64,000 nt of DNA from an uncultured Caldilineaceae bacterium (GTDB lineage: Bacteria; Chloroflexota; Anaerolineae; Caldilineales; Caldilineaceae). Positions 7,689 through 16,740 of the stretch are shown piece after piece. Under the pieces are notes generated by a model that worked only from the letters and a program-made list of their open reading frames with translations, ran no database searches and was not told the origin of the DNA. Positions within the stretch are counted from its first letter, which is position 1, and each line of letters begins with the position of its first letter. The DNA lies in assembly GCA_951813625.1 (NCBI GenBank), contig CATOTS010000022.1, forward strand, positions 1-64,000, given 5' to 3'. Made by a program: the position numbers and the translations under genes.

Positions 7689-9041
7689 TCACCCGCTCCC
7701 CCCAATCATCACCCCATCCACCCGGATCGTCGGCGACCCCAGCGCACCCATCATCGGCACAAAAGTCAGGTCGTTGCCGACCGCCTTGACATTGTGCAGC
7801 AGCTCCTGCATCGGCAGAGCGATCGTCACCTCGTTGACAGGATGGCTCAATTCCCCGTTCTCAATCCAGTAGCCCTTCGCCGAGATCGAATAGTCCCCGC
7901 TGATCGGGTTGATGCTGGCCGTGTTCATCACGCTCTCCACGTACAATCCCTGCTCCACCCCGCCAATAACTTCCTCCGGCGTCTCCTGACCCGGCTGGAA
8001 GTAGAAGTTGCTCGCGTCCAGCGTCGGCATCGCTGAGTGGGAGCGCCGGTTGGCGTTGCCCGTCGAGCTGGCCGTCCCGTCGCGGGTGGCCGTGTAATGA
8101 TCATGCAGCGCCGTCTGCAAGACCCCTTCATCGATCAGCCGCGTCGCCGCCGTCGGCACCCCCTCATCGTCAAACGGCCGCGTCGCGATCCCGCCCGGCA
8201 ACCGCCCGTTGTCCAGCACAGTGACCATATCCGCAGCCACCGTTTCCCCAATCTTGCCCTCAAGAAAAGAACGGTTGCGCTGCATCGCGTCTGCGCCCAG
8301 CGCCCGCGAAAGCGCTTCGAGAATGCTGGTGGCAGCCATCGGCGAGTAGACCACCGACGCCCGCTGCGTCGGCACCGGTTTGCCCCCCAACATTCCAACC
8401 GCCTTGCGCGCCGCGTCCTTCCCGACTTCGGTTGGCTTGAAGTCACCCAACCGCGAGCCAAAGTCGAATCCCAACGCCATCGACCGGTCATTCTCGTCTG
8501 CAGCCATCACCATCACAAAGCCGCCGATAAAGCTCTTGTCGTAACTGCCGGAGATTCCCTTTGAGTTCGCAACTGCCACTGTCCCGTGCTGGCTCATCAG
8601 CGTGCAACGGTTGGTCAGGACGACGCGTTCGTCGTAGCGCAATGCGGCCTTCTCAATCCGTCGGGCCATCTCAACTTTGCGCCCGATCGGCAACTCGACG
8701 ATCGCCTCGTCGTAGACCTCCAGATCATCCTCCGGAAGCGGCTGCGGCGCCGGCAGAGATCGATATTCGTCCCCGTCCGCGACATCGGCAAGAGTGACGG
8801 CCGCCTCGATCGTCTTCTCGATGCTGCTCGCCCCGAAGTCCGATGTGTAGGCATAGCCCATCTTTCCGTCCCGAATCACCCGTACGCCCAGCCCTTTGGA
8901 ACCCGCCTGCGAAAGTTTCTCAACTTCGCCCCGATCTACATTGACCGACGTATTCTGGCCGACATTGACAAAGGCTTCCGCCTCGACACCCCGTTCGACC
9001 GCCCTCGACACAACGTCCCGGGCAAATTTCAGATAATCCAC
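7689..9041 (-). CDS. pmbA: PmbA/TldE metalloprotease subunit
   Basis: 450 residues, the usual length for PmbA (TldE). The start is a GTG at 9041 with AGGAG seven bases upstream. It has the N-terminal TldD/PmbA domain (EKLSQAGSKGLGVRVIRDGK) and the C-terminal domain (…FYFQPGQETPEEVI… and a DYSISAKGYWIENGE segment), but no HExxxH. That fits the non-metal subunit of the TldD/TldE heterodimer. In well-studied bacteria this cytosolic complex degrades unfolded peptides and trims modified peptides such as microcin B17. It is encoded downstream of tldD in the same direction, 113 bases apart, with a short tandem repeat between them. Confidence 0.93.
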   Translation of the reverse strand: MDYLKFARDVVSRAVERGVEAEAFVNVGQNTSVNVDRGEVEKLSQAGSKGLGVRVIRDGKMGYAYTSDFGASSIEKTIEAAVTLADVADGDEYRSLPAPQPLPEDDLEVYDEAIVELPIGRKVEMARRIEKAALRYDERVVLTNRCTLMSQHGTVAVANSKGISGSYDKSFIGGFVMVMAADENDRSMALGFDFGSRLGDFKPTEVGKDAARKAVGMLGGKPVPTQRASVVYSPMAATSILEALSRALGADAMQRNRSFLEGKIGETVAADMVTVLDNGRLPGGIATRPFDDEGVPTAATRLIDEGVLQTALHDHYTATRDGTASSTGNANRRSHSAMPTLDASNFYFQPGQETPEEVIGGVEQGLYVESVMNTASINPISGDYSISAKGYWIENGELSHPVNEVTIALPMQELLHNVKAVGNDLTFVPMMGALGSPTIRVDGVMIGGSG

Positions 9042-9106
9042 GTTTAAGCTCCTACTCCCGCGCCCAAAGGCGCAGGCTGAAATCTAGCCTCAATTCACTA
9101 TCCTCT

Positions 9107-9148
9107 GACCACCGACCACCGACCACCGACCACCGACCACCGACCACT
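9107..9148. repeat. 7-bp tandem repeat (GACCACC)x6
   Basis: Five exact GACCACC units and a sixth GACCACT unit lie between tldD and pmbA. Similar looser strings (GACCACTGACC-like) occur near 14800, 31945 and 41333, all at gene boundaries. Confidence 0.85.
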
Positions 9149-9154
9149 GCCATT

Positions 9155-10543
9155 TCACTCGGTGCCGCCGACCGTCAGCTTAGGAACGCGCACCGTCGGC
9201 TGCCCGACGCTCACCCGCGCCCACTGCCCCTTGCCGCACATCCCCCGGCCGGGATCCAACGACATGTCTGTGCCGATCATGTCGATCTGGCGCAGAGTCT
9301 CCGGACCGTTGCCCACCAGCGTCGCGCCCCGCACCGGCGCGGTGAGCTTGCCGTCCTCGATCAGCCAGCCTTCGGTGACGGTGAAAACGTAGTCCCCGCG
9401 CCCGATCTCCACCTGGCCGCCGCCCAGCCGTTTCGCGTACAAACCCTTTTCTACCGAGCGGATGATCTCCTCCGGGTCGTGCGGACCGGCATCGATATAG
9501 GTATTCGTCATACGCGGCATCGGCATGGCACGGAACGACTGCCGCCGCCCATTGCCCGTCGACGCACGGCCCGCCCGCCGCGCTTCGGTCAGGTCCCACA
9601 TGTACTCCTTCAGAATGCCGTCCTCGATTAGTACAGTCCGGTTGGTCGGCACACCCTCGTCATCGAAACGCATCGTTCCCCGTCGGCCAGGGATGGTGCC
9701 GTCGTCGTAGGCGGTCAGGAAATCCGGCCCCACCTTTTCGCCCACCAGCCCCGTGTAGGCCGATGCGCCCTTGGTGATAAAGTCCGCCTCCATACAGTGG
9801 CCGCAGGCCTCGTGGAAGAGTACGCCGCCCCAACCGTTGGTGATCACGACCGGCATCTCACCGGCCGGCGCCGGCCTCGCGTCCAACATCAGCAGCGCCG
9901 TGTCAGCCGCTTCCGGCATCATCTGCACCGGGTCGCGGTCGTCGAAGAACTCCAGCCCGACCTGCCCACCGATTCCGGTCGCGCTGGACTGGCGCACGTC
10001 CCCCTTCTGCGCGGCCACCTGCCCCTGAAATTCGAGAAAGGAGCGGTCATCCTCCGCCCAGACACCCTCTGTGTTGTATACCCAGACCCGGCGCCGCGTC
10101 TCCGTATAGCCGCACTGCACGCTGACGATATGCGGACTGTGCCGGCGCGTGACCTCGTCCATCTTCCGCAGAATCCCAGCCTTGTCCTGCGTCGACATCT
10201 GCTCGAAAGGGCGCTCGATACGGGACTCGACCCGGCTTTCCCCTTTAGTCAGGTCGGCGCACACCTGCGCATTGTTTGCATTTTCGCCCGCGGCCGCTGC
10301 AACCCCCGCCGCCTCGATCAGCGACTCCTGCGTGAGATCATCGGTGTAGGCGTAGGCCGCGTTGTTCCCATAGAAGACCCGCACGCCCCCTCCGATGTCG
10401 TTGCCTTGCGTCGCCTTCTCCAGACGGCCCTCGTCCAGAATTAGGGAAAGACTTTCCTTGTTCTCCAGGTAGACTTCTGCCAGGTCGGCGCCCTTCGCCA
10501 GCCCGGCATCTAACACCCGGCGGATCGATTCAGTTGGAAGCAT
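9155..10543 (-). CDS. tldD: TldD metalloprotease
   Basis: 462 residues, the family length. The zinc site is H244-E245-x3-H249 (FHEACGH), followed by GVPTNRTVLIEDG. The protein ends with a conserved GMCGKGQ…VSVGQPTVRV block. TldD is the catalytic subunit that pairs with TldE/PmbA, whose gene follows. Start: ATG behind GAGGGGAT. The aldo/keto reductase gene ends 15 bases upstream, so akr-tldD-pmbA is probably one transcript. Confidence 0.95.
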   Translation of the reverse strand: MLPTESIRRVLDAGLAKGADLAEVYLENKESLSLILDEGRLEKATQGNDIGGGVRVFYGNNAAYAYTDDLTQESLIEAAGVAAAAGENANNAQVCADLTKGESRVESRIERPFEQMSTQDKAGILRKMDEVTRRHSPHIVSVQCGYTETRRRVWVYNTEGVWAEDDRSFLEFQGQVAAQKGDVRQSSATGIGGQVGLEFFDDRDPVQMMPEAADTALLMLDARPAPAGEMPVVITNGWGGVLFHEACGHCMEADFITKGASAYTGLVGEKVGPDFLTAYDDGTIPGRRGTMRFDDEGVPTNRTVLIEDGILKEYMWDLTEARRAGRASTGNGRRQSFRAMPMPRMTNTYIDAGPHDPEEIIRSVEKGLYAKRLGGGQVEIGRGDYVFTVTEGWLIEDGKLTAPVRGATLVGNGPETLRQIDMIGTDMSLDPGRGMCGKGQWARVSVGQPTVRVPKLTVGGTE

Positions 10544-10557
10544 AATATCCCCTCTGA

Positions 10558-11376
10558 CTAGTGGCCCGTGGCCCCGTTCAGCCGGTGCACGTCCTCATCA
10601 TCCAGCTCCAGTTTCAGGGCCTCCAGATTCTCGCGCAATCGTGTCCGCTTGCTCGACTTCGGAATCGTCACCACATTCGGCTTGAGCGTCAGCCAGCGAA
10701 TTGCCACCTGCGCCGGCGTAGCGCCGTGCTTGCGCGCCACCGCCTGTACCGTCTCGTTCTGCAACACGCCGTCCTTTATCGGCGAATAGGCCGTGAGCAC
10801 GACGTTGTTCTCCTGACAGTAGCGCAACAGCCCGTTCTGCTCCGGCGCACGCGTGTGCAGATTGTAGCGCACCTGGTCGTTCACCACCGGCGTTGCGCAC
10901 AACTCCTGCGCCTGCCGCAGCAACGGCACATCGAAATTGCTGACGCCGACCCGCCGGACCCGGCCATCCGCCGCGGCCCGGTTCAGTGCCCTGAACGACT
11001 CTTCCAGCGGCACATCTGAACTGGGCCAGTGGATCAGATAGAGATCGGCATAGTCGGTCTGCAACCGCTCCAGGCTGCCGTCCAACGCCCGCAACAGGTC
11101 ATCGTAGCGCAGGTTGTCCGGCAGAACCTTCGTCGTGACGAAGATCTCCTCTCTGTTGAACTCCTGCAGCGCGCGGCCGACAAGGTCCTCGCAATGGCCG
11201 GCGCCGTACATCTCCGCCGTGTCGATGTGGGTATACCCAATCTCGATTGCATCCCGGATCAGCGCGGTCATCTCGTCATCGTGCGAATGGTCTGGTGTCC
11301 GGCCGCCCCCTATATCCCACGTGCCCAGCCCTATCACCGGCAAGCGACCGCCGTCGCTGAGGGTTAATGTCTCCAT
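10558..11376 (-). CDS. Aldo/keto reductase
   Basis: 272 residues. The ATG at 11376 is chosen because a GAGGAGAACG ribosome site precedes it; the frame stays open upstream to 11628 but that part is not family-like. The catalytic tetrad is complete: Asp52 and Tyr57 (IDTAEMYG), Lys83 (TTKVLPDN) and His116 (LIHWP). IPKSSKRTRLRENL near the C-terminus is the NADPH-binding IPKS motif. It is a cytosolic NADPH-dependent carbonyl reductase of the AKR5/2,5-diketogluconate-reductase type; the substrate is unknown. It is the first gene of the probable akr-tldD-pmbA unit. Confidence 0.92.
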   Translation of the reverse strand: METLTLSDGGRLPVIGLGTWDIGGGRTPDHSHDDEMTALIRDAIEIGYTHIDTAEMYGAGHCEDLVGRALQEFNREEIFVTTKVLPDNLRYDDLLRALDGSLERLQTDYADLYLIHWPSSDVPLEESFRALNRAAADGRVRRVGVSNFDVPLLRQAQELCATPVVNDQVRYNLHTRAPEQNGLLRYCQENNVVLTAYSPIKDGVLQNETVQAVARKHGATPAQVAIRWLTLKPNVVTIPKSSKRTRLRENLEALKLELDDEDVHRLNGATGH

Positions 11377-11647
11377 AACTGTTCGTTCTCCTCGTGCCTC
11401 AAGTTCAACCGACCTCCCAAAGAGAAGCTCGCTCTCCAGAACCGCCGCGCCTGAATTGCTTCGGTGGCTCCAGAGCAAAGTATACGTCACAGAGTAGGAA
11501 TCCAGAATTTGCCAACCTGGCCTACGCACAGGACCGCCCTGCTTTCCATCCCATATCCTGGGCCTTCCCGCCGGCTTCGGAACACACACTATGCCTGACG
11601 AATTACCCGGTCGGCGTTTCCCTCCCATGTCAGGAAACTGTCAGGTA

Positions 11648-11683
11648 GTTCTGTTTGTTCGGTATTGACAGAACAAAAAGAAC
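11648..11683. promoter_or_regulatory. Candidate operator of the ABC-2 exporter operon
   Basis: GTTCTGTTTGTTC (11648-11660) and GAACAAAAAGAAC (11671-11683) form an inverted repeat with 13-bp arms (12 of 13 paired) and a 10-base spacer. It encloses the -35 box of the exporter promoter. The MarR/GbsR-type regulator encoded last in this operon is the natural candidate to bind it. Confidence 0.6.
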
Positions 11684-11693
11684 AAGCTACAAT
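11665..11693 (+). promoter_or_regulatory. Sigma-70-type promoter of the ABC-2 exporter operon
   Basis: TTGACA (11665-11670), a 17-base spacer and TACAAT (11688-11693). A start near 11700 gives a leader of about 65 bases before the ATPase gene. Confidence 0.7.
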
Positions 11694-11765
11694 GGATGAC
11701 ATCACTTGCAAAGGCAATGACCCGCAAACGATCGGCACATACGCCTGCATGTAAGGAGCAACAGC

Positions 11766-12632
11766 ATGGCTCAACCCGCGATCTCAGTGAAGGACCTGAG
11801 TTTCAGCTACGGCGACACCCTCGCCGTAGACGATATCTCCTTCGACGTGGCCGGAGGCGAAGTCATCGGCTTCCTCGGCCCCAACGGCGCCGGCAAATCC
11901 ACCGTCGTCAAAATGCTGACCGGTCAGCTGACGCCCCAAAATGGCTCAGCCACCCTCCTTGGCATGGACATCGTCAAGGAACGCAAACAGGTTCAGCAGG
12001 AATTCGGCATCTCCTTTGAATTCACCAACCTGTACGAGCAGATGAGCGCCGTCGAAAATCTCAATCTCTTCGCCAAACTCTACAAAGTACCCGATTTCGA
12101 CGCCATGAACCTGCTTGAAAAGGTCGGGCTCGGCGGCCGCGAAAAGGAACACGTCGCCAACTACTCCAAAGGCATGAAGCAACGTCTCATGATGGCGCGC
12201 GCCCTCGTAAGCGACCCCAAAATGCTCTTCCTCGACGAACCGACCGACGGCCTCGATCCCGTCTCCACCGAGACCATCCACACCTTGATCCGCGCCGCCA
12301 CCCAGCAAGGGACCACCGTCTTTCTGACCACCCACGATATGGTCGAAGCCGACAAGCTGTCCGACCGGGTCGCCTTCCTCAATCAGGGCAAAATCGTCGC
12401 CCTCGACACGCCGGCCCGTCTCAAACAGCGCTTCGGCATGCGCGCCCTCAAAGTAGAGGTCGAACTGCCCAACGGCGATATCGAAGTGCGCGAAGTAACG
12501 CTCGATGAAGACCAGACCCCGCAGACAGTCTTCGATCTCTTAAAGAACGAACGCATCCTCACCGTCCACAGCGAGGAAGCAACGCTGGAAGATATCTTCT
12601 TCGATATCACCGGCAGGGGGTTACAAGGATGA
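11766..12632 (+). CDS. ABC transporter ATP-binding protein (ABC-2 exporter)
   Basis: 288 residues. Walker A is GPNGAGKST (residues 38-46), the ABC signature is YSKGM (133-137), and Walker B is MLFLDEPTDGLDP (from 153). The C-terminal 80 residues form the extension seen in drug/Nod/gliding-type exporters (…VREVTLDEDQ…TLEDIFFDITGRGL). The start is preceded by AAGGAG. It is the first gene of a four-gene operon with two permeases and a regulator, and its stop overlaps the next start (ATGA). It probably powers export of a lipid or amphipathic drug across the inner membrane. Confidence 0.92.
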   Translation: MAQPAISVKDLSFSYGDTLAVDDISFDVAGGEVIGFLGPNGAGKSTVVKMLTGQLTPQNGSATLLGMDIVKERKQVQQEFGISFEFTNLYEQMSAVENLNLFAKLYKVPDFDAMNLLEKVGLGGREKEHVANYSKGMKQRLMMARALVSDPKMLFLDEPTDGLDPVSTETIHTLIRAATQQGTTVFLTTHDMVEADKLSDRVAFLNQGKIVALDTPARLKQRFGMRALKVEVELPNGDIEVREVTLDEDQTPQTVFDLLKNERILTVHSEEATLEDIFFDITGRGLQG

Positions 12633-13702
12633 TCGGCACACTCGTCGTCAATGACATCAAACTCTTTTTCCGCAACCGCTTCTTCGCCATTGTCACCGCG
12701 ATAGGCGTGGTATTCTATCTCATCATCTACTTCCTGCTCCCCAACCAAGTGGACGAAAACCTGGGCATGGCCTTCTTCATCGAGGATCGGGAGATTCCCC
12801 TCTACCAGCGCCTCATTGATGAAAATGACGAAAACCCGGGCGGCGACTATACCATCTTCGACTCCGAGGCCGAGATGCTGACCGCGCTCGAAGAGACCGG
12901 TGACTTCTTCGTCGGCCTGTCGCTTCCCGCAGACCTCTCCGCCGCCGCCGCCCGTGGGGAGCAGGTGGAGCTGAATGCCTACTACGCACCCGGTGTCCCC
13001 GCCGAAGCCAAACAGATATTCCACGATGTGCTGGTGCTCGTCGCCAACACTATCAATCCTGAAACGCTGGCCAGCTTAGCCCGTTTCAACGACACAGGGA
13101 TCGTGCTCGGCAATGACATGACCGGCGCGCCTCTCTCGATGCGCGACCGGTTCGCGCCCCTCCTTCTGATGATGATCGTGGTCATAGAGGTCTTTGGACT
13201 GGCGACGCTCCTCAACCGCGACGTCGACAATGGCACCGCACGCGCCCTCATCACCGGCCCTCTGCGCCTGCATCAGTTCTTTGTCGGCAAGGCCCTGATG
13301 GGCATGGTCTTGGCTTTCGGGCAGGTACTGCTCCTGAGCGCCGTGATGGGTATCTTGGGCACCGCGCCGCTCCTGCTCTTGACAACCCTGCTGCTGGGCA
13401 GTCTCCTGATGGTCGGCCTCGGCTTCTTTATCGCCGCAATCTCCAAGGACAATACATCGGTAATGGGGTGGGCCATCGTGTTTATCATACCCATGGTGTT
13501 CCCCGGCTTTTCGGTTCTTCTGCCCGGCCTCTCTTCCGGCTGGATGGAGCTCATCCCCTCCTATTTCTTCGTCGACTCTCTGCACCGTATCATCAACTTC
13601 GGCGCCGGCTGGGCAGATGTGGCCGGCAACCTGGCAATCCTGCTCCTGGTCGGCGCAGGTTCGATGGCGGTCGGAACGGCCGCCATATTAAGGAAATTCT
13701 GA
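12629..13702 (+). CDS. ABC-2 type permease, first subunit
   Basis: 357 residues. One N-terminal membrane helix (about 18-35) is followed by a large extracytoplasmic domain (about 36-180) and then five or six helices, the standard ABC-2 layout (PF12698-like). It overlaps the ATPase gene by four bases and the next permease gene by one. With that permease it should form a heterodimeric export channel. Nothing in the sequence identifies the substrate; MarR-type control would fit a toxic compound. Confidence 0.88.
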   Translation: MIGTLVVNDIKLFFRNRFFAIVTAIGVVFYLIIYFLLPNQVDENLGMAFFIEDREIPLYQRLIDENDENPGGDYTIFDSEAEMLTALEETGDFFVGLSLPADLSAAAARGEQVELNAYYAPGVPAEAKQIFHDVLVLVANTINPETLASLARFNDTGIVLGNDMTGAPLSMRDRFAPLLLMMIVVIEVFGLATLLNRDVDNGTARALITGPLRLHQFFVGKALMGMVLAFGQVLLLSAVMGILGTAPLLLLTTLLLGSLLMVGLGFFIAAISKDNTSVMGWAIVFIIPMVFPGFSVLLPGLSSGWMELIPSYFFVDSLHRIINFGAGWADVAGNLAILLLVGAGSMAVGTAAILRKF

Positions 13703-14787
13703 TGGATATTAGACGAATAGCAGTTCTGATGGGCAAAGACGCGCGCCTCGGCGCAGCCAACTTCATGGCCGTCTATGTACTTGTGATGCCGGTCATCATC
13801 AGCCTTCTCATCGCGCTTGTCTTCGGCGACCTATTGGCGCAGACACCGCGCCTGGGCATCTACGACCCCGACGCCAGCGAAAAGTTTACGAGGCCGCTGC
13901 TCGACCATCCCAGCATAAACACCACTGTCTACGATTCAGACGCGGCGCTGCAAAGTGCGGTCGAACGCGGTAGCGAAGAGGTGGGCCTCAGCCTGCCCGC
14001 CGGCTTCGCCGCGGCCCTCGAAGACGACAGCGCAGAGATCGCCTTCACGGCCTACCGCTGGGGAGAGGCCGGCGTCCGCAACCTCCTGCTCCTGGAATCG
14101 GCCATCGCGCACGCCATGACGGAGGGAATCGGGAGCAGCATCGACCAGCTTCCTGTAAGCGTCAACGCAGAGCAGATCGGCAGCGCCAACACACAGACCT
14201 GGTCGCAGCGTCTGTTGCCTCTGCTCCTGATCATGGCAATCGTACTCGGTGGGCTCTTTTTCCCGGCCGCATCGCTGCTCGACGAGAAAAAGAATCGCAC
14301 GCTGGTCGCCTTGACCTCTACACCCACCTCGCTGCTCGACGTCTACCTGTCAAAGACGCTGATAGGATTCATTCTGAGTGGAATCATGGGTACGATCATC
14401 TTGCTGATCAACAGCGCCTTCGCCGGCCAGGTCGCCCTCCTTCTGCTCGTGATCGCCCTCGGTGGGCTCATGTCCTCGGCCTTCGGCATCATCCTGGGCT
14501 CCGTCTCCAAGGACATGGATACTTTCTTGGGTATCGTCAAGGCCGTGGGCATCCTGCTCTACGCGCCCGGCATCCTCAAGATATTCCCACAGGTGCCCGA
14601 GTGGATTGGCCGCCTCTTCCCCACCTACTATCTGATGAATCCACTGCTGGAAGTGAGTCAGAACGGCGCGGGCATCGCCGAGATCTTTCTCGATATCGCA
14701 GTCCTGGCTCTCATCTCCGTCGCCCTGCTGGTCCTTCTCAACAGCGTCATCGGCCGCCAACAGCAGAAACTGGCCCTGGAAACATGA
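13702..14787 (+). CDS. ABC-2 type permease, second subunit
   Basis: 361 residues from the ATG at 13702, which overlaps the previous stop codon (TGATG). Like its partner it has one N-terminal helix (…MAVYVLVMPVIISLLIAL…), an extracytoplasmic domain to about residue 165, and a C-terminal block of five or six helices. The two permeases are clearly paralogous in plan but divergent in sequence. The regulator gene overlaps its end (ATGA). Confidence 0.88.
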   Translation: MDIRRIAVLMGKDARLGAANFMAVYVLVMPVIISLLIALVFGDLLAQTPRLGIYDPDASEKFTRPLLDHPSINTTVYDSDAALQSAVERGSEEVGLSLPAGFAAALEDDSAEIAFTAYRWGEAGVRNLLLLESAIAHAMTEGIGSSIDQLPVSVNAEQIGSANTQTWSQRLLPLLLIMAIVLGGLFFPAASLLDEKKNRTLVALTSTPTSLLDVYLSKTLIGFILSGIMGTIILLINSAFAGQVALLLLVIALGGLMSSAFGIILGSVSKDMDTFLGIVKAVGILLYAPGILKIFPQVPEWIGRLFPTYYLMNPLLEVSQNGAGIAEIFLDIAVLALISVALLVLLNSVIGRQQQKLALET

Positions 14788-15329
14788 GCGCCGCCAACCA
14801 CAAGCCGCCGACCACCGAAGTCACGTCGGCGATGAACAACATGCACGAATATGTCGAAAGTTTCGGGCTGTACTGGGAAGAGGCTGGCCTGCCCCGAATG
14901 GCCGGCAGGATCCTGAGTTGGCTCCTCATCTGCGATCCCCCGCATCAGACGATGCACGAACTGACCGAAGCCCTGCAGGCCAGCAAATCCTCCATCAGCA
15001 CCGGCACGCGCATGCTCATACAGATGGGGATCCTCGAGCGCCTAAGTATGCCAGGCCAGCGCCGCGATCACTATCGCGTCGTGCCAGACTCCTGGTCCCA
15101 CATGATGGAAGAGAAGGCGAAAAAGCAGTTTACCGTGTTACGGCAACTGTCTGAAAGGGGTCTCGCTCTGCTCGACGGAGCCTCCCCCGCCCGCCGCCAG
15201 CGTCTTGAAGAAATGAGGGACTACTACGTCTTTATGGAACGTGAGTTTCCCCTGATTTTGGACCACTGGCGAGCATACAGATCGGCAGGGGAAAGCCTGC
15301 AGACAACAGAGCTTCAACCTGAGGAATGA
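14784..15329 (+). CDS. GbsR/MarR-type transcriptional regulator of the exporter operon
   Basis: 181 residues starting at the ATG that overlaps the permease stop; an internal ATG at 14832 would give the compact family form. The winged-helix part (YWEEAGLPRMAGRILSWLLI, then LTEALQASKSSISTGTRMLIQ) and the following wing (GQRRDHYRVVPDSW) match the GbsR-like branch of the MarR family. The C-terminus is helical, for dimerisation. Being last in the operon, and with an inverted repeat over the operon promoter, it is probably a ligand-responsive autorepressor of the exporter. Confidence 0.85.
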   Translation: MSAANHKPPTTEVTSAMNNMHEYVESFGLYWEEAGLPRMAGRILSWLLICDPPHQTMHELTEALQASKSSISTGTRMLIQMGILERLSMPGQRRDHYRVVPDSWSHMMEEKAKKQFTVLRQLSERGLALLDGASPARRQRLEEMRDYYVFMEREFPLILDHWRAYRSAGESLQTTELQPEE

Positions 15330-15417
15330 GTCTGCAGTCGGGACGAAAGCCAGGAGTGTTCTATCCCCCGCTCTCCCCAGATCCCCCGCTCCCTCGCTGG
15401 CCTTTTCTCTCCCCTGA

Positions 15418-16572
15418 CTAAACCTCTTCTTCCACCCACAGTTTCACCAGCTCCTGGTGCTGCCGCACGCCGGCCTCACCCTCTCGGGACGATGGCCCGT
15501 GCTCGAAATACGGGCTCTTGAGCGACCGCTGCTGCTGTTCGCACGCGTAAATGTCCTCCTGCATGAAGTCGCCGGATGCCATCGGGTCTTCGGTGTTACT
15601 GCTGCCATATTTTCCGCGCACCCGCTTCGACCAGAAGTTGAAAGAACGGATCGACTGCGAAGCGAACGCCAGCGCCGAAGCGTTAGCAAGTTTCGTGCGG
15701 ACGACGACCCGGGTCCGGTCAGGCGCCAGCGGCGTCAGGTGAAACACCGACCATGAGTCCTCATTCTCTGCCAGTCCAATGCCCGGAAACAGCATCGGCA
15801 CCCACGCGCCGGCCTGGTCTGCCGGGATGACCAGCGGAGACGACGCGTTCTTCTCCACGTTCGCCGCGTATTCGGGACTGAGCGGCTCCCAGAAGTAGAA
15901 ATGTGGTCCCTCGAATCCCGACTCGATACGCCTGTGGTCGTACATCGACAGCGTGCCGGAGTGTAAATGCGCCAGGTGATAGCCGTCAATATAGTTCTCA
16001 ACCACGATCTTCCAGTTGGCGGCAATGTCATATTCAGCACGGCCGCTCTTGTACTCCACCAACTCTTCGACATTGTGGGGGCCAAGGTGGCGTTCCACGC
16101 CGCCAAACCACTCCTCCATCGGACTGGCATTCTCGTCCGGATGGACCCACAGCATACCTCGCCAGCGTGCAACTGACGCCTTCTTCAGCCCGAGACTCAC
16201 CATATCCAGGTCAGGAAACTGGTTTTTTCTGTCCGGAACGGACAGCAGACAACCCTCCAGACTGTATGTCCAATCGTGGTAGGGGCAAGTAATGACCTTT
16301 TTCGTGTTGCCGACCGCGCGCAGCAACTGCGTCCCCCGGTGACGGCAGATATTGTGAAAGGCCCGCAACCGTCCGTCCTCGCCCATCACGATAAAGATGT
16401 TGTTCAGCCCCGCCTGCACGGCAACATACTGCCCCGGTTCGCTGACATCCCCGACCAAGCCTGCAAAAGCCCAAGTTCTCGAAAATATGCACTCCTGCTC
16501 GCGGTCGAACCAGCCCTGAGAAGTGTATGCTTCGACCGGCAAGATCGGCATGGTTTCGTTACTTTTCATTCC
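15418..16572 (-). CDS. Rieske aromatic-ring-hydroxylating oxygenase, alpha subunit
   Basis: 384 residues from the ATG at 16572; the frame is open to 16626 without a better start. The N-terminal Rieske domain has C75-x-H77 (ICRHRG) and C95-x2-H98 (CPYHDW). The catalytic domain has NWK (185-187) and the mononuclear-iron ligands in DGYHLAHLH (His198, His203). The third ligand Asp should lie in the C-terminal part. Members hydroxylate or demethylate aromatics, carnitine or choline-like amines. No small subunit or reductase gene is adjacent; the small Rieske protein at 1792-2142 is too far away to assign as a partner. Confidence 0.88.
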   Translation of the reverse strand, partial: GMKSNETMPILPVEAYTSQGWFDREQECIFSRTWAFAGLVGDVSEPGQYVAVQAGLNNIFIVMGEDGRLRAFHNICRHRGTQLLRAVGNTKKVITCPYHDWTYSLEGCLLSVPDRKNQFPDLDMVSLGLKKASVARWRGMLWVHPDENASPMEEWFGGVERHLGPHNVEELVEYKSGRAEYDIAANWKIVVENYIDGYHLAHLHSGTLSMYDHRRIESGFEGPHFYFWEPLSPEYAANVEKNASSPLVIPADQAGAWVPMLFPGIGLAENEDSWSVFHLTPLAPDRTRVVVRTKLANASALAFASQSIRSFNFWSKRVRGKYGSSNTEDPMASGDFMQEDIYACEQQQRSLKSPYFEHGPSSREGEAGVRQHQELVKLWVEEEV

Positions 16573-16740
16573 AGACTGTTCCTGTCTCCGGGCTGTCCGG
16601 CGCGGAAGTTCCACAGTTGCCGGCAACGCCGGATATGGCGTTTCACCGAATCGCCGGAGAACTCACAATGATAAGAAGGCGACTCGCCTTCACTTACACG
16701 ATACGCAATGTGCAAAAGAGGGTTTCGATATGAACGAACT

